64,000 nucleotides of DNA from Azolla caroliniana (Eukaryota; Polypodiophyta): the NCBI GenBank assembly GCA_043228905.1, contig JBHGNT010000006.1, positions 17,112,001 through 17,176,000 of the forward strand, written 5' to 3'. Made by a program: the position numbers and the translations under genes. A model generated the notes under the pieces. That model was not told where the DNA came from. It did no database searches and saw nothing but the letters and a program-made list of their open reading frames with translations. This document shows positions 42,151-51,992 of the stretch, one piece after another (positions within the stretch are counted from its first letter, which is position 1; every line of letters begins with the position of its first letter).

Positions 42151-42611
42151 TGTTAATCCTAGGGCCGGACAACAGCCTGACACAGGGTGTCCACTTAAGA
42201 CACTTCACCAAAGGGTGTTACGGCAGAATGACTTATGGCACAACGTTTAATTAGACCTTAATCGATTACTTAGCAACACATCATTAACACGCGCAAGATA
42301 TAACAATAAGCACAGAACGGTAATCAACACTAAAAGATTAAGGCAATAAATTCTATTAATTATCCACTTTTGATTACATTGTAACCGGGCCTTTATATAG
42401 GTCTCCGATGCAAAATACAAAACGGTGCCAACCGGCACCTTTTCGGGATCAGTCCGGATCCGGATCGGCATACCGATTCCGGTCCGTCCGTCCACATCTT
42501 CTCATATATTACTATATATTTTAAGACTACTAATTACAACAGTTCCCGAATAAACTATTCCTTTCACACTCTGGTTTGGACCTCCTTAAGCCTTCTTGCC
42601 AACCGGTAACA
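42151..42611 (-). repeat. V 3' LTR
   Basis: 461 bp. The block CATGGCACGCCCGTGGGACA directly inside (42612 onward) is also found beside the right LTR (51088 onward) and, nearly identical, before the T1 3' LTR. Confidence 0.88.
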
Positions 42612-42728
42612 CATGGCACGCCCGTGGGACAGTACCTTGTACGTCGAACCCATTATCCGGCCCTTTTACGCTTCGTCCAAAATGTCCAGAATGCTTTGCT
42701 CCAAAATTTCCAATGGCTCGTCGGGAAA

Positions 42729-44039
42729 CTATTGTTGGTGTTGTGGCTGCTGTTCCGTTTGTGGTTGTGGCTGCTCCGTTTGTGCCTTCTCCGTTTGGGG
42801 TTGCGGCTCCGTTTGTCGATCTGGCACCTGCGTTTCCTTCGTTGGTTCCTCCGTCGGAGTTGTCTCTGCTTCACTGACCCCGGCCCGGTCCCCGTCTGGT
42901 CCTAGTACCGGCGACGGTTCCTCATCACTAAGGTTGACCATTGCCGCCTTTCGCGCTTTTTCTTCCCGAAGCCGGGACTCCTCATAGCTCTCAAACTGGA
43001 TTTGAGCCTCCAGCCAATCGTCGTCCAGTTGAGCTACGAGTTGTCGGACCTGCACTAATTGTTTATCCGCCAGGGCTGTGAAATCTTCAGCCAACTCATC
43101 CCTTATGGCGGTGAAGTCCTCTGATCTCAGCGTATAACAGTCGTCACCCTCCTTCTGCCGGCTTTCCACGTCCGCCCTGAGCAATTGGAGTTCCGCCGTA
43201 TTCTGGGCCCATTTCGTCCACCAACGCATAGAGTTGTTGTCAATCAAGCTTTTAGTCTTAGTGAGCCATTACCGGAGGATGCATTGGATCCGTTCGGCTC
43301 CCATCCGTGATTTATTTTCTGCGGCTTGTCGCTCCTCTTTCAATTGCTTGATGATTCGGACCGTGTTCGCCTCCTGCTCCCTATAATGCGACAATTGACT
43401 TTGATAGGTTGTTTGCAACCTCTGTAACACCATTGTCGCCCTTTCTTTTTCTTCATGGTTCTGCTTGTGGAGCTCCATCCAATCCATCGCCGCTTCCTCC
43501 AATAGCTTGGAACTCTCAGCTCGTTCTTCGGTGAGTGCCGTTGTGGCCCTATCAACTTCTTGCCGGAGCTCGGCCATCCGTTCCTGTTGTTGCTTATACT
43601 CCGTCTCCAGCTGCTTGTAGTCCCGATGCAGATGATCAAAATCATCGGTCTTCGGCTTCAGCCTTTGGTTGATCTGCCAGCGCGCGCGGTCCTCCCGGTC
43701 CTTCTGTTGACGGAGCTCTTCCTTTAGCCTCTCGATTTCCGTCTCCACCATTCGTCGCAACTTGTCTTTTTCCTACAACAATTTCTCTTTTTCCTCCTTC
43801 AGTCGGTCGTAAGCATGATGTCCTTTACGCAGGTTTTCCTCTGCCCGACGGAGGTTCTCAGCAGTCTTCTTTAATTCTTCTTCGGCCGCCTTCTTCAAGT
43901 CACGTTCGCGGCTCCGTAATGCTTCTTGTGTGGCAAGTTCATCTTGTAATTCCACAAGCTCTTGGGCTTGCGCCGCATCTTTCTCCGGGACAGTTTGTGT
44001 CTCCGGGGTCTTATTCCTCTGTACATCAACCGGAGTCAC
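42729..44039 (-). pseudogene. V extra ORF, coiled-coil part
   Basis: One minus-strand frame with stops at about 43770 and 43266. It encodes long heptad-rich helices (ELQDELATQEALRSRERDLK, EIERLKEELRQQKDREDRAR, QEVDRATTALTEERAESSKL) and ends in a Gln/Thr/Pro-rich low-complexity tail. Such coiled-coil ORFs are known downstream of pol, or as separate ORFs, in plant Tat-lineage elements and are often mis-annotated as myosin-like. Function unknown. Confidence 0.75.
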
Positions 44040-44463
44040 CGGTGCTTGGATCTACGTTGCGGTTAGGGCCATTTTGGCCATGTCTCCTGTGATCCGGTCC
44101 AAGTCTTGTTCGAGGCACCGGATCCTTGACGGGGCCGTCTCCAGTTCATCGGTTGTGACGAGCAACCGTTCCGTTTGCGCTCTTTCTTCCGCCTCTATGC
44201 ATCCGACTACTCCGGCAATTTGTTCTCCTATCCACTAGAGCCATTGGCTGGTCCCGCCTTATTGCGTCGAGCTGCACTTCTGGTTCTACCAGCTAACCAC
44301 TTTGCTGTTCCGGCTCTGAGTGTGTTCCGGCTAGTCGCCCCTTGTCTGCTTGTTCTTGGCTGGTTGGGAAGTTTTGCCTTTGTATATCCGGCTCTTGAGT
44401 TACGGGGCTTGCCAGTGCTGCCTGTTGTGTAGGGACTTCTATGACCGGTTCCATCCGAACCGG

Positions 44464-45519
44464 TTACGGTGCCTCCCTTGGCGTGGAATGCTCAGTGTGA
44501 GTTGCGGGCGTTCCATCCTTTTGTGGGTCCGAACGCTTCCCGGCTGATTCAGCGGTTCTCTTCCCCGGCCGCCGATGGAGGTGCTCCAGGGGTTCTTCCT
44601 CCATTTCCTCCGCCTGAGTCCCGACATTCATTCTTGCCACCAAGGTGTCCGTTTCTTGCTGCACTGGTCGGTGGAGTGGGCTCTTGAGGGGCCGTGCCGG
44701 TGTCTCCTTGCTTGCATCCGTCGGCCGCTTTCGGCTAGCGCACTCCTTTGCCGCCTTCTCTGCGTCGGCCGTCTTCCCCTTAGTGGCCTTGGAGCCCAAC
44801 AACTGTTGCCGTTTCGAAGCAGGTTTTAGGGTGCCGTCCATTGCTCTCCCCCGCTTCTTGGTCTGGATGGGCTCGACCGGTGGCGCCAATAGGGTGAGCC
44901 ATTGCGTCACCGCATGCCATATTTTCTGGCCTTCCTTACCGTCCTTTCCTCTTACGATATCAATAGTCGTGCACAACCCGTCGGCAATCAGCACCGGCCA
45001 ATCCACCTTGACCCCTTCGTACGTTGCGATGATCAAGCTTGCTCGGTTTTGAGGCATGACGGGGGGTCGAGGGTACATGTGGCCAAAGTCATGGAGTACA
45101 CGGGCAATTTCGTGGAGTAACATGTCTTTGTCGCCCTGTGTCCTGTACCCCTTGCTGGCGAGAGAGTACTCACCGAAATATTTGATGAGCTGCTCGGAGG
45201 TCGGATTATCGATCGTGTAGATGCCTCCCTCCGGAAGGCCTGTTAACGCACGGATCGCCTCATCCGTGACCACCTCTGTGTCGATTTCTTTGATAATTTT
45301 TTCAGCCTCCTTGTGTGGCACCGCCTCCATGATCGTTAAGAAACCCTCCGGTCCATGCTGCCGTAGCCATTTCTTGGCGGCTTCAGACAGCGTTTGGCAG
45401 TCCATCTCTGCGTCGAGGTTGGAGAGCATTGGCGAGGTTTGGTGGTGGGGAGAGTGTGAGAGAGAAAGTTCTGAATGAGGGGGTTCTCTGTGTGCGAGCT
45501 CTCTGCGATTGATCTTCAC
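44464..45519 (-). CDS. V extra ORF, N-terminal domain (plant-transposon-protein-like)
   Basis: 351 codons; a start at MLSNLDAEM (about 45429) is as likely as 45519. Motifs: LSEAAKKWLRQHGPEGFLTI, VTDEAIRALTGLPEGGIYTI, MLLHEIARVLHDFGHMYPRP and NRASLIIATYEGVKVDWPVL, followed by a basic, Lys/Arg-rich region. This resembles, from memory, the domain called 'putative plant transposon protein' in Tat/Ogre-type elements. It has no known enzymatic motif. The frame is lost near 44464 and the coiled-coil part follows in another frame. It lies between integrase and the 3' LTR, in sense. Confidence 0.7.
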   Translation of the reverse strand: MKINRRELAHREPPHSELSLSHSPHHQTSPMLSNLDAEMDCQTLSEAAKKWLRQHGPEGFLTIMEAVPHKEAEKIIKEIDTEVVTDEAIRALTGLPEGGIYTIDNPTSEQLIKYFGEYSLASKGYRTQGDKDMLLHEIARVLHDFGHMYPRPPVMPQNRASLIIATYEGVKVDWPVLIADGLCTTIDIVRGKDGKEGQKIWHAVTQWLTLLAPPVEPIQTKKRGRAMDGTLKPASKRQQLLGSKATKGKTADAEKAAKECASRKRPTDASKETPARPLKSPLHRPVQQETDTLVARMNVGTQAEEMEEEPLEHLHRRPGKRTAESAGKRSDPQKDGTPATHTEHSTPREAP

Positions 45520-46103
45520 GCGTCTGTCTGCGTTTGTTCTCCTTGGTACGCGATAGGAGAAGGTCTCGATGCGTGGGGGTTTTTCTCTCTACATCTTGGC
45601 ACCTTTTTCCAGCCTTTGCATGTGCAGATCGTGTACTATAATAGCATTGCGTGCCATGCGGCGGTGGTTTAATGTCCTATTCATAGCCCCTCGTACCTTT
45701 TCGACGTGCCTCTTTACTCGTTTGCATGGCCGTTTCCACCACTCCTTTTCATGATTTATTTGATTCCATTCGATTTGTTTTTTTTTTTTTTTTTTTTTTT
45801 GTAAAGTTAATTGTGAGGTTAATTTTTCTCCGGTCCTGTCAGACCCTTAGCCGAAACGCGCACCTTGCCGGCCTCTTGATAGTTTGCCGTCGCTTTGCTC
45901 TCCTTGGTTGCCGGCTCGTGCTCCTCCTTACCGGCTTGGTGGTAGCCGTTTTCCTCACAGGTTGCCATTGTGGTTGGCCTGCCGGCGTCCGATTCGACGT
46001 CGGCCCTTTATTCAAATGGGTTCTTTGGCATAGGTCCTTTGTATGGCTTTAGTCTAAATCCGTTGACCCATTTACTCAACACCTCGCCGGCAAGTGTCCC
46101 TAA
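45520..46103 (-). other. V spacer between integrase and extra ORF
   Basis: The integrase C-terminal region decays here (KWVNGFRLKPYKGP near 46040-46085), followed by a Gly/Pro/Arg-rich stretch with a stop, a 22-base T-run (plus strand, about 45779-45800) and an untranslated leader-like portion with no clear motif. Confidence 0.6.
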
Positions 46104-46972
46104 CTAGTAAGACCCATTGAACCCGCGTGTGATCCAGTACGGTCTGGTCCATCTAAACCGTAATTTGCCTGGCATTTTACCCATCCGGGTCTGGAACACT
46201 AGTACTGGCTTGCCGACTTCGAACATCGTTTCGTTTCCCTTCCGATGACGATCTACAAACGCTTTCCGTCTCCGTTGTTCCAATTCCAGGTGCATAATGC
46301 TCGCCAGTTCACATAGAGCCTTTAACCGAATTGCCTCCGATTCCTTTTCATTGAGTCGTTCCCGAATCTGAATCCGTAAGCTCGATATCTAGAATTCAAC
46401 CGGCATGATTGCCTCTAATCCGAATGCCAACTGGAACGGTGTTGTTCGGATGCTTGTTTTGTACGTTGTCCAGTAAGCCCAGAGCGCACTGTGCAGCTTC
46501 GTGTCCCAATCCGTCCTATTCTCATTGACGATCTTGCGCACGATATTCTGTAGCATTTTGTTTGTTGACTCCGCTAACCCGTTGGCTTGTGGGTAGTACG
46601 GGGTGCTCCGTTTATGTACTACCGCATAGAATGACGTCAAACTCTCCACTACTTGTCCAAGAAAGTGCCCTCCTTGGTCGCTTATCAGCTCTATGGGGCA
46701 TCCGTACCGGCACCAAATGCATTCGTATAAAAATTTTGCCGTTGACGCCGCGGTGTTATCTCGTAAGGCTTTGGCTTCCACCCATTTAGTGAAGTAGTCC
46801 GTCGCGATGATCACATACCGGTTGCTAGTTCTCATTGCCCCATTTCTGAAATGGTTCTAGCGGTAGTACTGGCTGGTGTAGCATCCTAGCTTGCTTCGTT
46901 GGCTGGCCCATTGGTTGGCATAGATCACACTCTTTCGCGTACCGGACTGCATCTTTCAATGTAGTCGGCCAC
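46104..46972 (-). pseudogene. V integrase core and C-terminus
   Basis: Minus-strand: AVRYAKECDLCQPMGQPTKQ (zinc part end), a frame break, then YVIIATDYFTKWVEAKALRD (first Asp), PIELISDQGGHFLGQVVESL (second Asp) and YYPQANGLAESTNKMLQNIV (Glu), then FQLAFGLEAIMPVEF, a stop, and RRKAFVDRHRKGNETMFEVG to GKLRFRWTRPYWITRGFNGS. All three catalytic residues are present. Confidence 0.88.
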
Positions 46973-47019
46973 TATAAAGAATCGGATATGGATTCTTGTG
47001 AAGCGGAATAGGTGTGAAC

Positions 47020-47058
<39 letters not shown>

Positions 47059-47339
47059 CAAAGTAAAAGTATATAGACAAAGGAGAAAGACTCAACATTT
47101 TACAAGGTGGGAGGAGGGTGCTTTATGTAGTCACCCTCTCTCTTCATTAACTACAAGGCTCATGGAGCATGGGGAATGTGAAAACTCATAAGTTATGTGT
47201 CATAGAATATGATTCTATGACTCATACTAAATGCTAGAATACAAAGTGGTGACATAATGGTGACTCTTGACCGTTGGAGTGTCTCTTCACTCTCAAGGTG
47301 AGTTCACACACTAGACCAAGTTGAGCTTGATTCTCAACA
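46973..47339 (-). mobile_element. Solo LTR (367 bp) of a C4-like Copia family in the V integrase
   Basis: Perfect 5-bp TSD GCCAC (46968-46972 and 47340-47344). The 3' part (AAGTTGAGCTTGATTCTCAACA) and the GT/GA microsatellite match the C4 LTR plan. The left end reads TATAAAGAATC rather than TG. Confidence 0.82.
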
Positions 47340-48388
47340 GCCACCATAGGCCACTTTGCCATATCGTCCTTACCATCGCATCCCTGGCATAATGACCTCC
47401 GGCGACTCCGTAGTGTGATTCCCATAGTATTACCTCTTCCTCGTCGCTGCGCACCGCTCGTCGCCATATACCGTCCACACCTTTCTGGTATAGCGTGTCC
47501 TGTAATAAATAGAAGTGTTGGCTCTGTACCGCCACGCGCTTCCTCTCATCCCGGTTCATCTCCTCCGGAGGCATATTCGTGCATATTCGTTAGCCACTTA
47601 TCTTCTGGTGCCACCGTTTCATATGTTGTCGTTTCCGCAGTGACTCGAAATAGCTCAGCATCTGGAAACTCGTCCGGTACTCCGTCGCCGGTTTCGCCGG
47701 AATCTAACTGGCTTAAATAATCTGCTACCGCATGCTGTATGCCGGGTCAATGGAATATCTCGAATTCGAATTCCTGTAATAGCAAAGTCCACCGGGTCAA
47801 CTTACCGGTAAGTGACACTTTGGACACTAGGTAGAGTAGTGCCGAGTGATCTACATGGAAGGAAAACTTTCTTCCCAATAAATAGTGCCTGAATTTTGTT
47901 ACGCTATAGATCATGCCTAAAGCTTCCCTTTTCGTGGTGGAATAGTTTCGTTCTGCTTGGGATAATTTCCGGCTTGCGTAATATACAGGCCGGTACCATC
48001 TTGGCTCCGTAAGTTGCATCAGCGCACTCCCGATTGCAATGTCGGACGCATCCACGAACACATGAAATTCCTTCGCCCAATCCGGGGGTTGCACTACCGG
48101 TGCTTGCTACAATAGAACTTTGAGTGCCTGGTATGCCGTATCTTCGGTGTCGGTCCACTGGAATGGTGTTCGGTGTACTGCAACATGTAGTGGTGTAGCT
48201 AGGTCCGCCAAATACCAGAGCATTCGGCTATGCCAACGGATTTGTCCTAAGAAACGGCTCAATGCCTTTGCCGTTGTTGGTGCCGGTGCCTCCAGGATTG
48301 CTTTTACTTTGTCCGGATCTATGAAAATGCCTTCCTTGCTCACAATATGCCCTAGTAGCGTTCCGCTGGACACACTCCAAATACACAC
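47340..48388 (-). pseudogene. V end of RT, RNase H and integrase zinc part
   Basis: Minus-strand: SSGTLLGHIVSKEGIFIDPD and LSRFLGQIRWHSRMLWYLAD (end of RT), then RNase H with KEFHVFVDASDIAIGSALMQ, AERNYSTTKREALGMIYSVT and FHVDHSALLYLVSKVSLTGK. After a stop near 47747 come the RNase H end and the integrase start (HFYLLQDTLYQKGVDGIWRR, HYGVAGGHYARDAMVRTIWQ). The frame changes at about 48107 and 47580. Confidence 0.85.
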
Positions 48389-48783
48389 TTCGCCCTAGTA
48401 ATTGCCGGACTGTTGGTGTCCACCACCGCCGGTCCCTCCTCCGGATTTGACAAGAATGTTGGAGCCGGTGGTGTACTGCCTGTCGTCATGCCGGGCTTGA
48501 GTCCTTCTGTGAATCTTGGTACTAGTTGCAAGAGTCGTCCTAATGGCAGCGTGATTTGGCATTCCTGCAATGCCTCCCATGTCGCGTTTTCGGACTGACT
48601 GCCGCCGGCGAGCTCTTCGTTGTTCTCCTTTTGCTGCGCAAGTTCTGCTACGTTTCGCTCATTTGCCTTTTTCACCCATTGCGTTGCCTGTTTCTGGATG
48701 GCCTCTTGTGTCTCCCATTCCGTCGTCTTGCCCTTCGACCTTGTGGTGACCTGTTGTAGGTCTGCGACTTCGGCGACTACCAT
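48352..48783 (-). pseudogene. V protease-upstream region with deletion junction
   Basis: Minus-strand ORF with a charged coil, then TWEALQECQITLPLGRLLQL VPRF, the conserved segment before the protease in Tat elements. At about 48400 NSPAITRAKCVFGVC joins this region to the last part of the RT palm, so protease active site and RT catalytic core are both missing. W shows the same pre-protease segment at 52506-52814. Confidence 0.75.
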
Positions 48784-48846
48784 GTTTACTGCCGGTCGCT
48801 TATCATAGCTCTTTGCCGGACATTGATTACTATAATGTCCTTCTTG

Positions 48847-50571
48847 CTAGCAATAATAGCAATATGCTTTCCGGGTATTGTTGGATTCGACATTGTTTCC
48901 TGTACCCGGTGGAGGACCTGTGGTAATCGTAGGGCTTTGGTCCAGTTGGCTACTTGAGGCGCCTTTTTCCGGTTCACGTGGGTGGCTCCCTTTTTTGAAA
49001 TGCCGTTTTTTATTAAAGTTTTTTTTGTTGCGGTACCCTTGACGGGGTTGGTCGTTATATCTCCCGTAATCTTCCCGTTGTTGGTGATACCCGGGGGAGT
49101 GATCCCGGTTGTGATTCTCGTACCGTCCATTGTAATCTCGGTACCTGTCATATCTCTTGTACCGGTCATAGTTGTCCCGCCTATCGTCGTACCGGACATC
49201 CTGTGCCGGTCGATATCGCTCCTCTCTCTGCCAACGTTTGTCTTCTTCGTCTCGGTTGCTACGTGGCTCGATTTGCCGGACTGGTGGTGCTTGCCGATTC
49301 AATAAGTTATATTCGCACCGATCCATCGTGTGGCTCGTAGAGTGGCAGAGTAAGTAGTGCGTCCGCATGGTGCACTCTAGTGACGAGTGTCCGGCGTTCA
49401 AGCATGTCGTGCATTGGATTGCTTGCCGGAAACGGAGATCCTCATCGGTTGGTAACGCTCGTTGGAGGGCTCCCATTGTTAGCCAAGAGCTCGTTTTTTC
49501 CATTTCTCTAGCCCGGTCGATGACCCGATCGACGGTGCTTGTGCGAAAGTCGATGACCGTGCATACCGTTCGTAGAGGTTCCCGAAGCGCGGCTAAAAAT
49601 ATAGCCCGTGTTTCTTCCTCTGGAGGTGCGTGGGTAAGCTGACTGTGCATCCGTTGAAACCGGATGACAAACTGCGGGATGCTCTCCACGGGGTCCTGCC
49701 GGATGGTATAAAATAAGCCCACCATTTCTCGTTGGTCCACCTCCTTCTGAAAGAAGTGCAAGAACTTGTCTTTCAGGTCCGCAAAGGTGGTGATGGTGCT
49801 GGGGTCCTGCGTCTGGTGCCATCTGGCGGCCGGTCCTTCCAATGTCACGCCGAATTCGGCTATCTTAGATCGTTCCTCTTTGGCCGCGGTTAACCATTGT
49901 GACACATGGTTCGCCTCCCATGTTTGTTGAAACGCGTGAACATGAGCCTCCGCATCCGGATCATCCCGATACTTGGAGTACTGGAACGGCATGTCGTCAT
50001 CCAGTGTCGGTACGCGGGCTGGCGGTGTCGATGGTCTTTCCTGCTATTCCCTCGGCGTCAGAGGTCTTTGTCGGTCTTCCCTTGGTGTTGCCGGCTCGAC
50101 TTCCGGTGTCGGAGGTCTTTCTTTGTCTTCTTCCGTCTTCGGAGGTTGCTCCACGTCTAGTGCCAGGGGTTCCCGGTCTGCCAACTCTGGTTCCGATGTT
50201 GGTACTGTATCCGACACCTTGTCCTCCGGTCCTCCTGGGGTGTCGTTACTGCTGCGATAGTTCGTGTGCGCGCTGTAACCCCCTTCCGAATCCGATTCCA
50301 GCGTTGAAAATGCTTTGGATTCGCCGTCTCTTCCGGCCAAGGCCTGGAGAAGGGATTCCGCTTCCCGGAGACTGCTTAAGCTGCTTCCTTCGTCCGGGTA
50401 GGCATTTTGTTGCAGACGCAGCGACTCCTCTGCCACTTTCCGGATCACTTTGGAAAATGATCGATCCGTTCGGATTTCTTCCGCTGCTTGCTAGAAAGCC
50501 TCTCGCCGCCTTCTCTGTTCAGCAAGTCTTCGTGCTCTCTCCGTAACCGGGTCGTCTGTTGGCCTAGTCAT
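48847..50571 (-). pseudogene. V gag
   Basis: One frame from ATG at 50571 with stops at about 50494 and 50042. The N-terminal part is charged and Ser/Pro-rich. The capsid part starts MPFQYSKYRDDPDAEAHVHA, then FQQTWEANHVSQWLTAAKEE, GPAARWHQTQDPSTITTFAD, FIRFQRMHSQ-like and EEETRAIFLAALREPLRTVC. Two zinc knuckles follow: CTTCLNAGHSSLEC and CHSTSHTMDRC. The C terminus is very Tyr/Arg/Asp-rich (RYRPAQDVRYDDRRDNYDRY), an RNA-binding-like tail. Confidence 0.85.
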
Positions 50572-50626
50572 CCATTCCCGCCGTTGTTCACTGCGATTGT
50601 GTAGAAATCGTGGTCGCCTAAAACTG

Positions 50627-51087
50627 TGTTAATCCTAGGGCCGGACAACAGCCTAATATAGGGTGTCCACTTAAGACACTTCACCAAAGGGTGTTACAGC
50701 AGAATGACTTACGGCACAACGTTTAATTAGACCTTAATCGATTACTTAGCAACACATCATTAACACGCGTAAGATATAACAATAAGCACAGAACGGTAAT
50801 CAACACTGAAAGATTAAGGCCATAAATTCTATTAATTATCCACTTTTGATTACATTGTAACCGGGCCTTTATATAGGTCTCCGGTGCAAAATACAAAACG
50901 GTGCCAACCGGCACCTTTTCGGGATCGGTCTGGATCCGGATCGGCATATCGATTCCGGTCCGTTTGTCCACATCTTCTCATATATTACTATATATTTTAA
51001 GACTACTAATTACAACAGTTCCCGAATAAACTATTCCTTTCACACTCTGGTTTGGACCTCCTTAAGCCTTCTTGCCAAACGGTAACA
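50627..51087 (-). repeat. V 5' LTR, also 3' LTR of a truncated second copy
   Basis: 461 bp. On its inner side is the probable primer site. On its outer side the sequence is the internal 3' end of V again (51088 to about 51143), so two V units once shared this LTR. Confidence 0.85.
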
Positions 51088-51143
51088 CATGGCACGCCCG
51101 TGGGACAGTACCTTGTACATTGAACCCATTATCCGGCCCTTTT
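51088..51143 (-). pseudogene. Remnant of a second V unit
   Basis: 56 bases matching 42612-42667 with few differences (CATGGCACGCCCGTGGGACA to CCGGCCCTTTTA). Only the end next to an LTR is left before unrelated sequence begins. Confidence 0.8.
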
Positions 51144-51992
51144 AAGTAGGGTGTGAGAAGCATTCGAAAAAGAAATGGAAATCTCGCATCGCATCACTGC
51201 TTCTACATTAGAAGAAGTCAACATCGGAACGACAGAGGTGCCACGACTACTCTCAATTGCTAGGGATCTGACCTCGGGTGAGAAGATGGCAATGACAGAA
51301 CTGCTTCGGGAATATAGGGATGTTTTCGCATGGTCACACAAGGACATGAAAGGGTTGGATCCGAAATTTTATTAGTACAAGATCAACTTGTCCGCTGACA
51401 CGAAACTTGTGTAGCAGCGACGTTACCGAATGAACCCAAATTATGTGGCTCGGGTAAAAGAGGAAATTGACAAACTGTTGAAAGCATGGTTCCTTCGGCT
51501 AGTCAAGCAAGCCACATGGCTGAGTTCAATAGTCGTAGTTCCAAAGAAGAATGGGAAAATACGCGTTTGTGTGGATTACCGCAAGCTAAACGATGTAACA
51601 ATTACTGATGTGTTTCCCTTACCGTTTACAGATAGCGTACTAGACGTCGTCGCGGGCCATGACATGTACAGCTTTTTGGATGGCTTCAGCGGATACAATC
51701 AAGTACATATGCACCCTAATGACCAAGAAAAGAACACGTTTGTCACGGACTGGGGCATGCTCGTTGCCGTAGTAATGATGTTTGGTCCAAAAACGGCACC
51801 CGCCACTTTCCAACAAACAATTATGGATATGTTTGGAGAATACATACCTACATTTATGCAAGTTTTTCTCGACAACTTTACGGTATATGGAACACTACGA
51901 CTATATGGAACAACTTTACGGTATATGGAACAACTTTACGGTATATGGAACATTTGGGGCATCTACGACTTTGTTTGGAGCGTTGCAAGTCT
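51144..51992 (+). pseudogene. Y: Tat-lineage reverse transcriptase fragment
   Basis: Plus-strand: LLREYRDVFAWSHKDMKGLD, a TAG at 51373-51375, then EEIDKLLKAWFLRLVKQATW, VVPKKNGKIRVCVDYRKLND, FLDGFSGYNQVHMHPNDQEK and TFMQVFLDNFTVYG, where the catalytic YLDD is FLDN. A 20-bp tandem expansion (51873-51950) follows, then EHLGHLRLCLERCKSS to about 51992, where minus-strand W sequence starts. It lies in opposite orientation to V and W. Confidence 0.85.
51873..51950 (+). repeat. 20-bp tandem repeat in the Y RT
   Basis: CAACTTTACGGTATATGGAA at 51873, 51911 and 51931; the first two are separated by an 18-bp partial unit. The unit itself encodes the RT segment NFTVYG, so this is a local expansion inside the gene. 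Confidence 0.92.

Larger units (their letters stand above)
42151..51087 (-). mobile_element. V: Tat-lineage Gypsy element with an extra downstream ORF region
   Basis: Two 461-bp LTRs (42151-42611 and 50627-51087, TGTTAATCC to GGTAACA). Minus-strand order: gag (50571-48847), a PR-upstream region fused to the end of RT and RNase H (48783-47580), integrase (47574-46104), and an additional ORF region (45519-42729). The integrase C terminus (FNGSY, LGTLAGEVLSKWVNGFRLKP) is the Tat pattern. Protease and most of RT are deleted near 48400. The probable primer site (GGCGACCACG, minus, 50609-50618) resembles that of T1. Confidence 0.85.

Noticed and set aside
42729-44039. Myosin-like or other host coiled-coil gene
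   Set aside because: It lies inside the V LTR pair in sense with pol and has stops. The coiled coil fits the extra ORFs of Tat elements.
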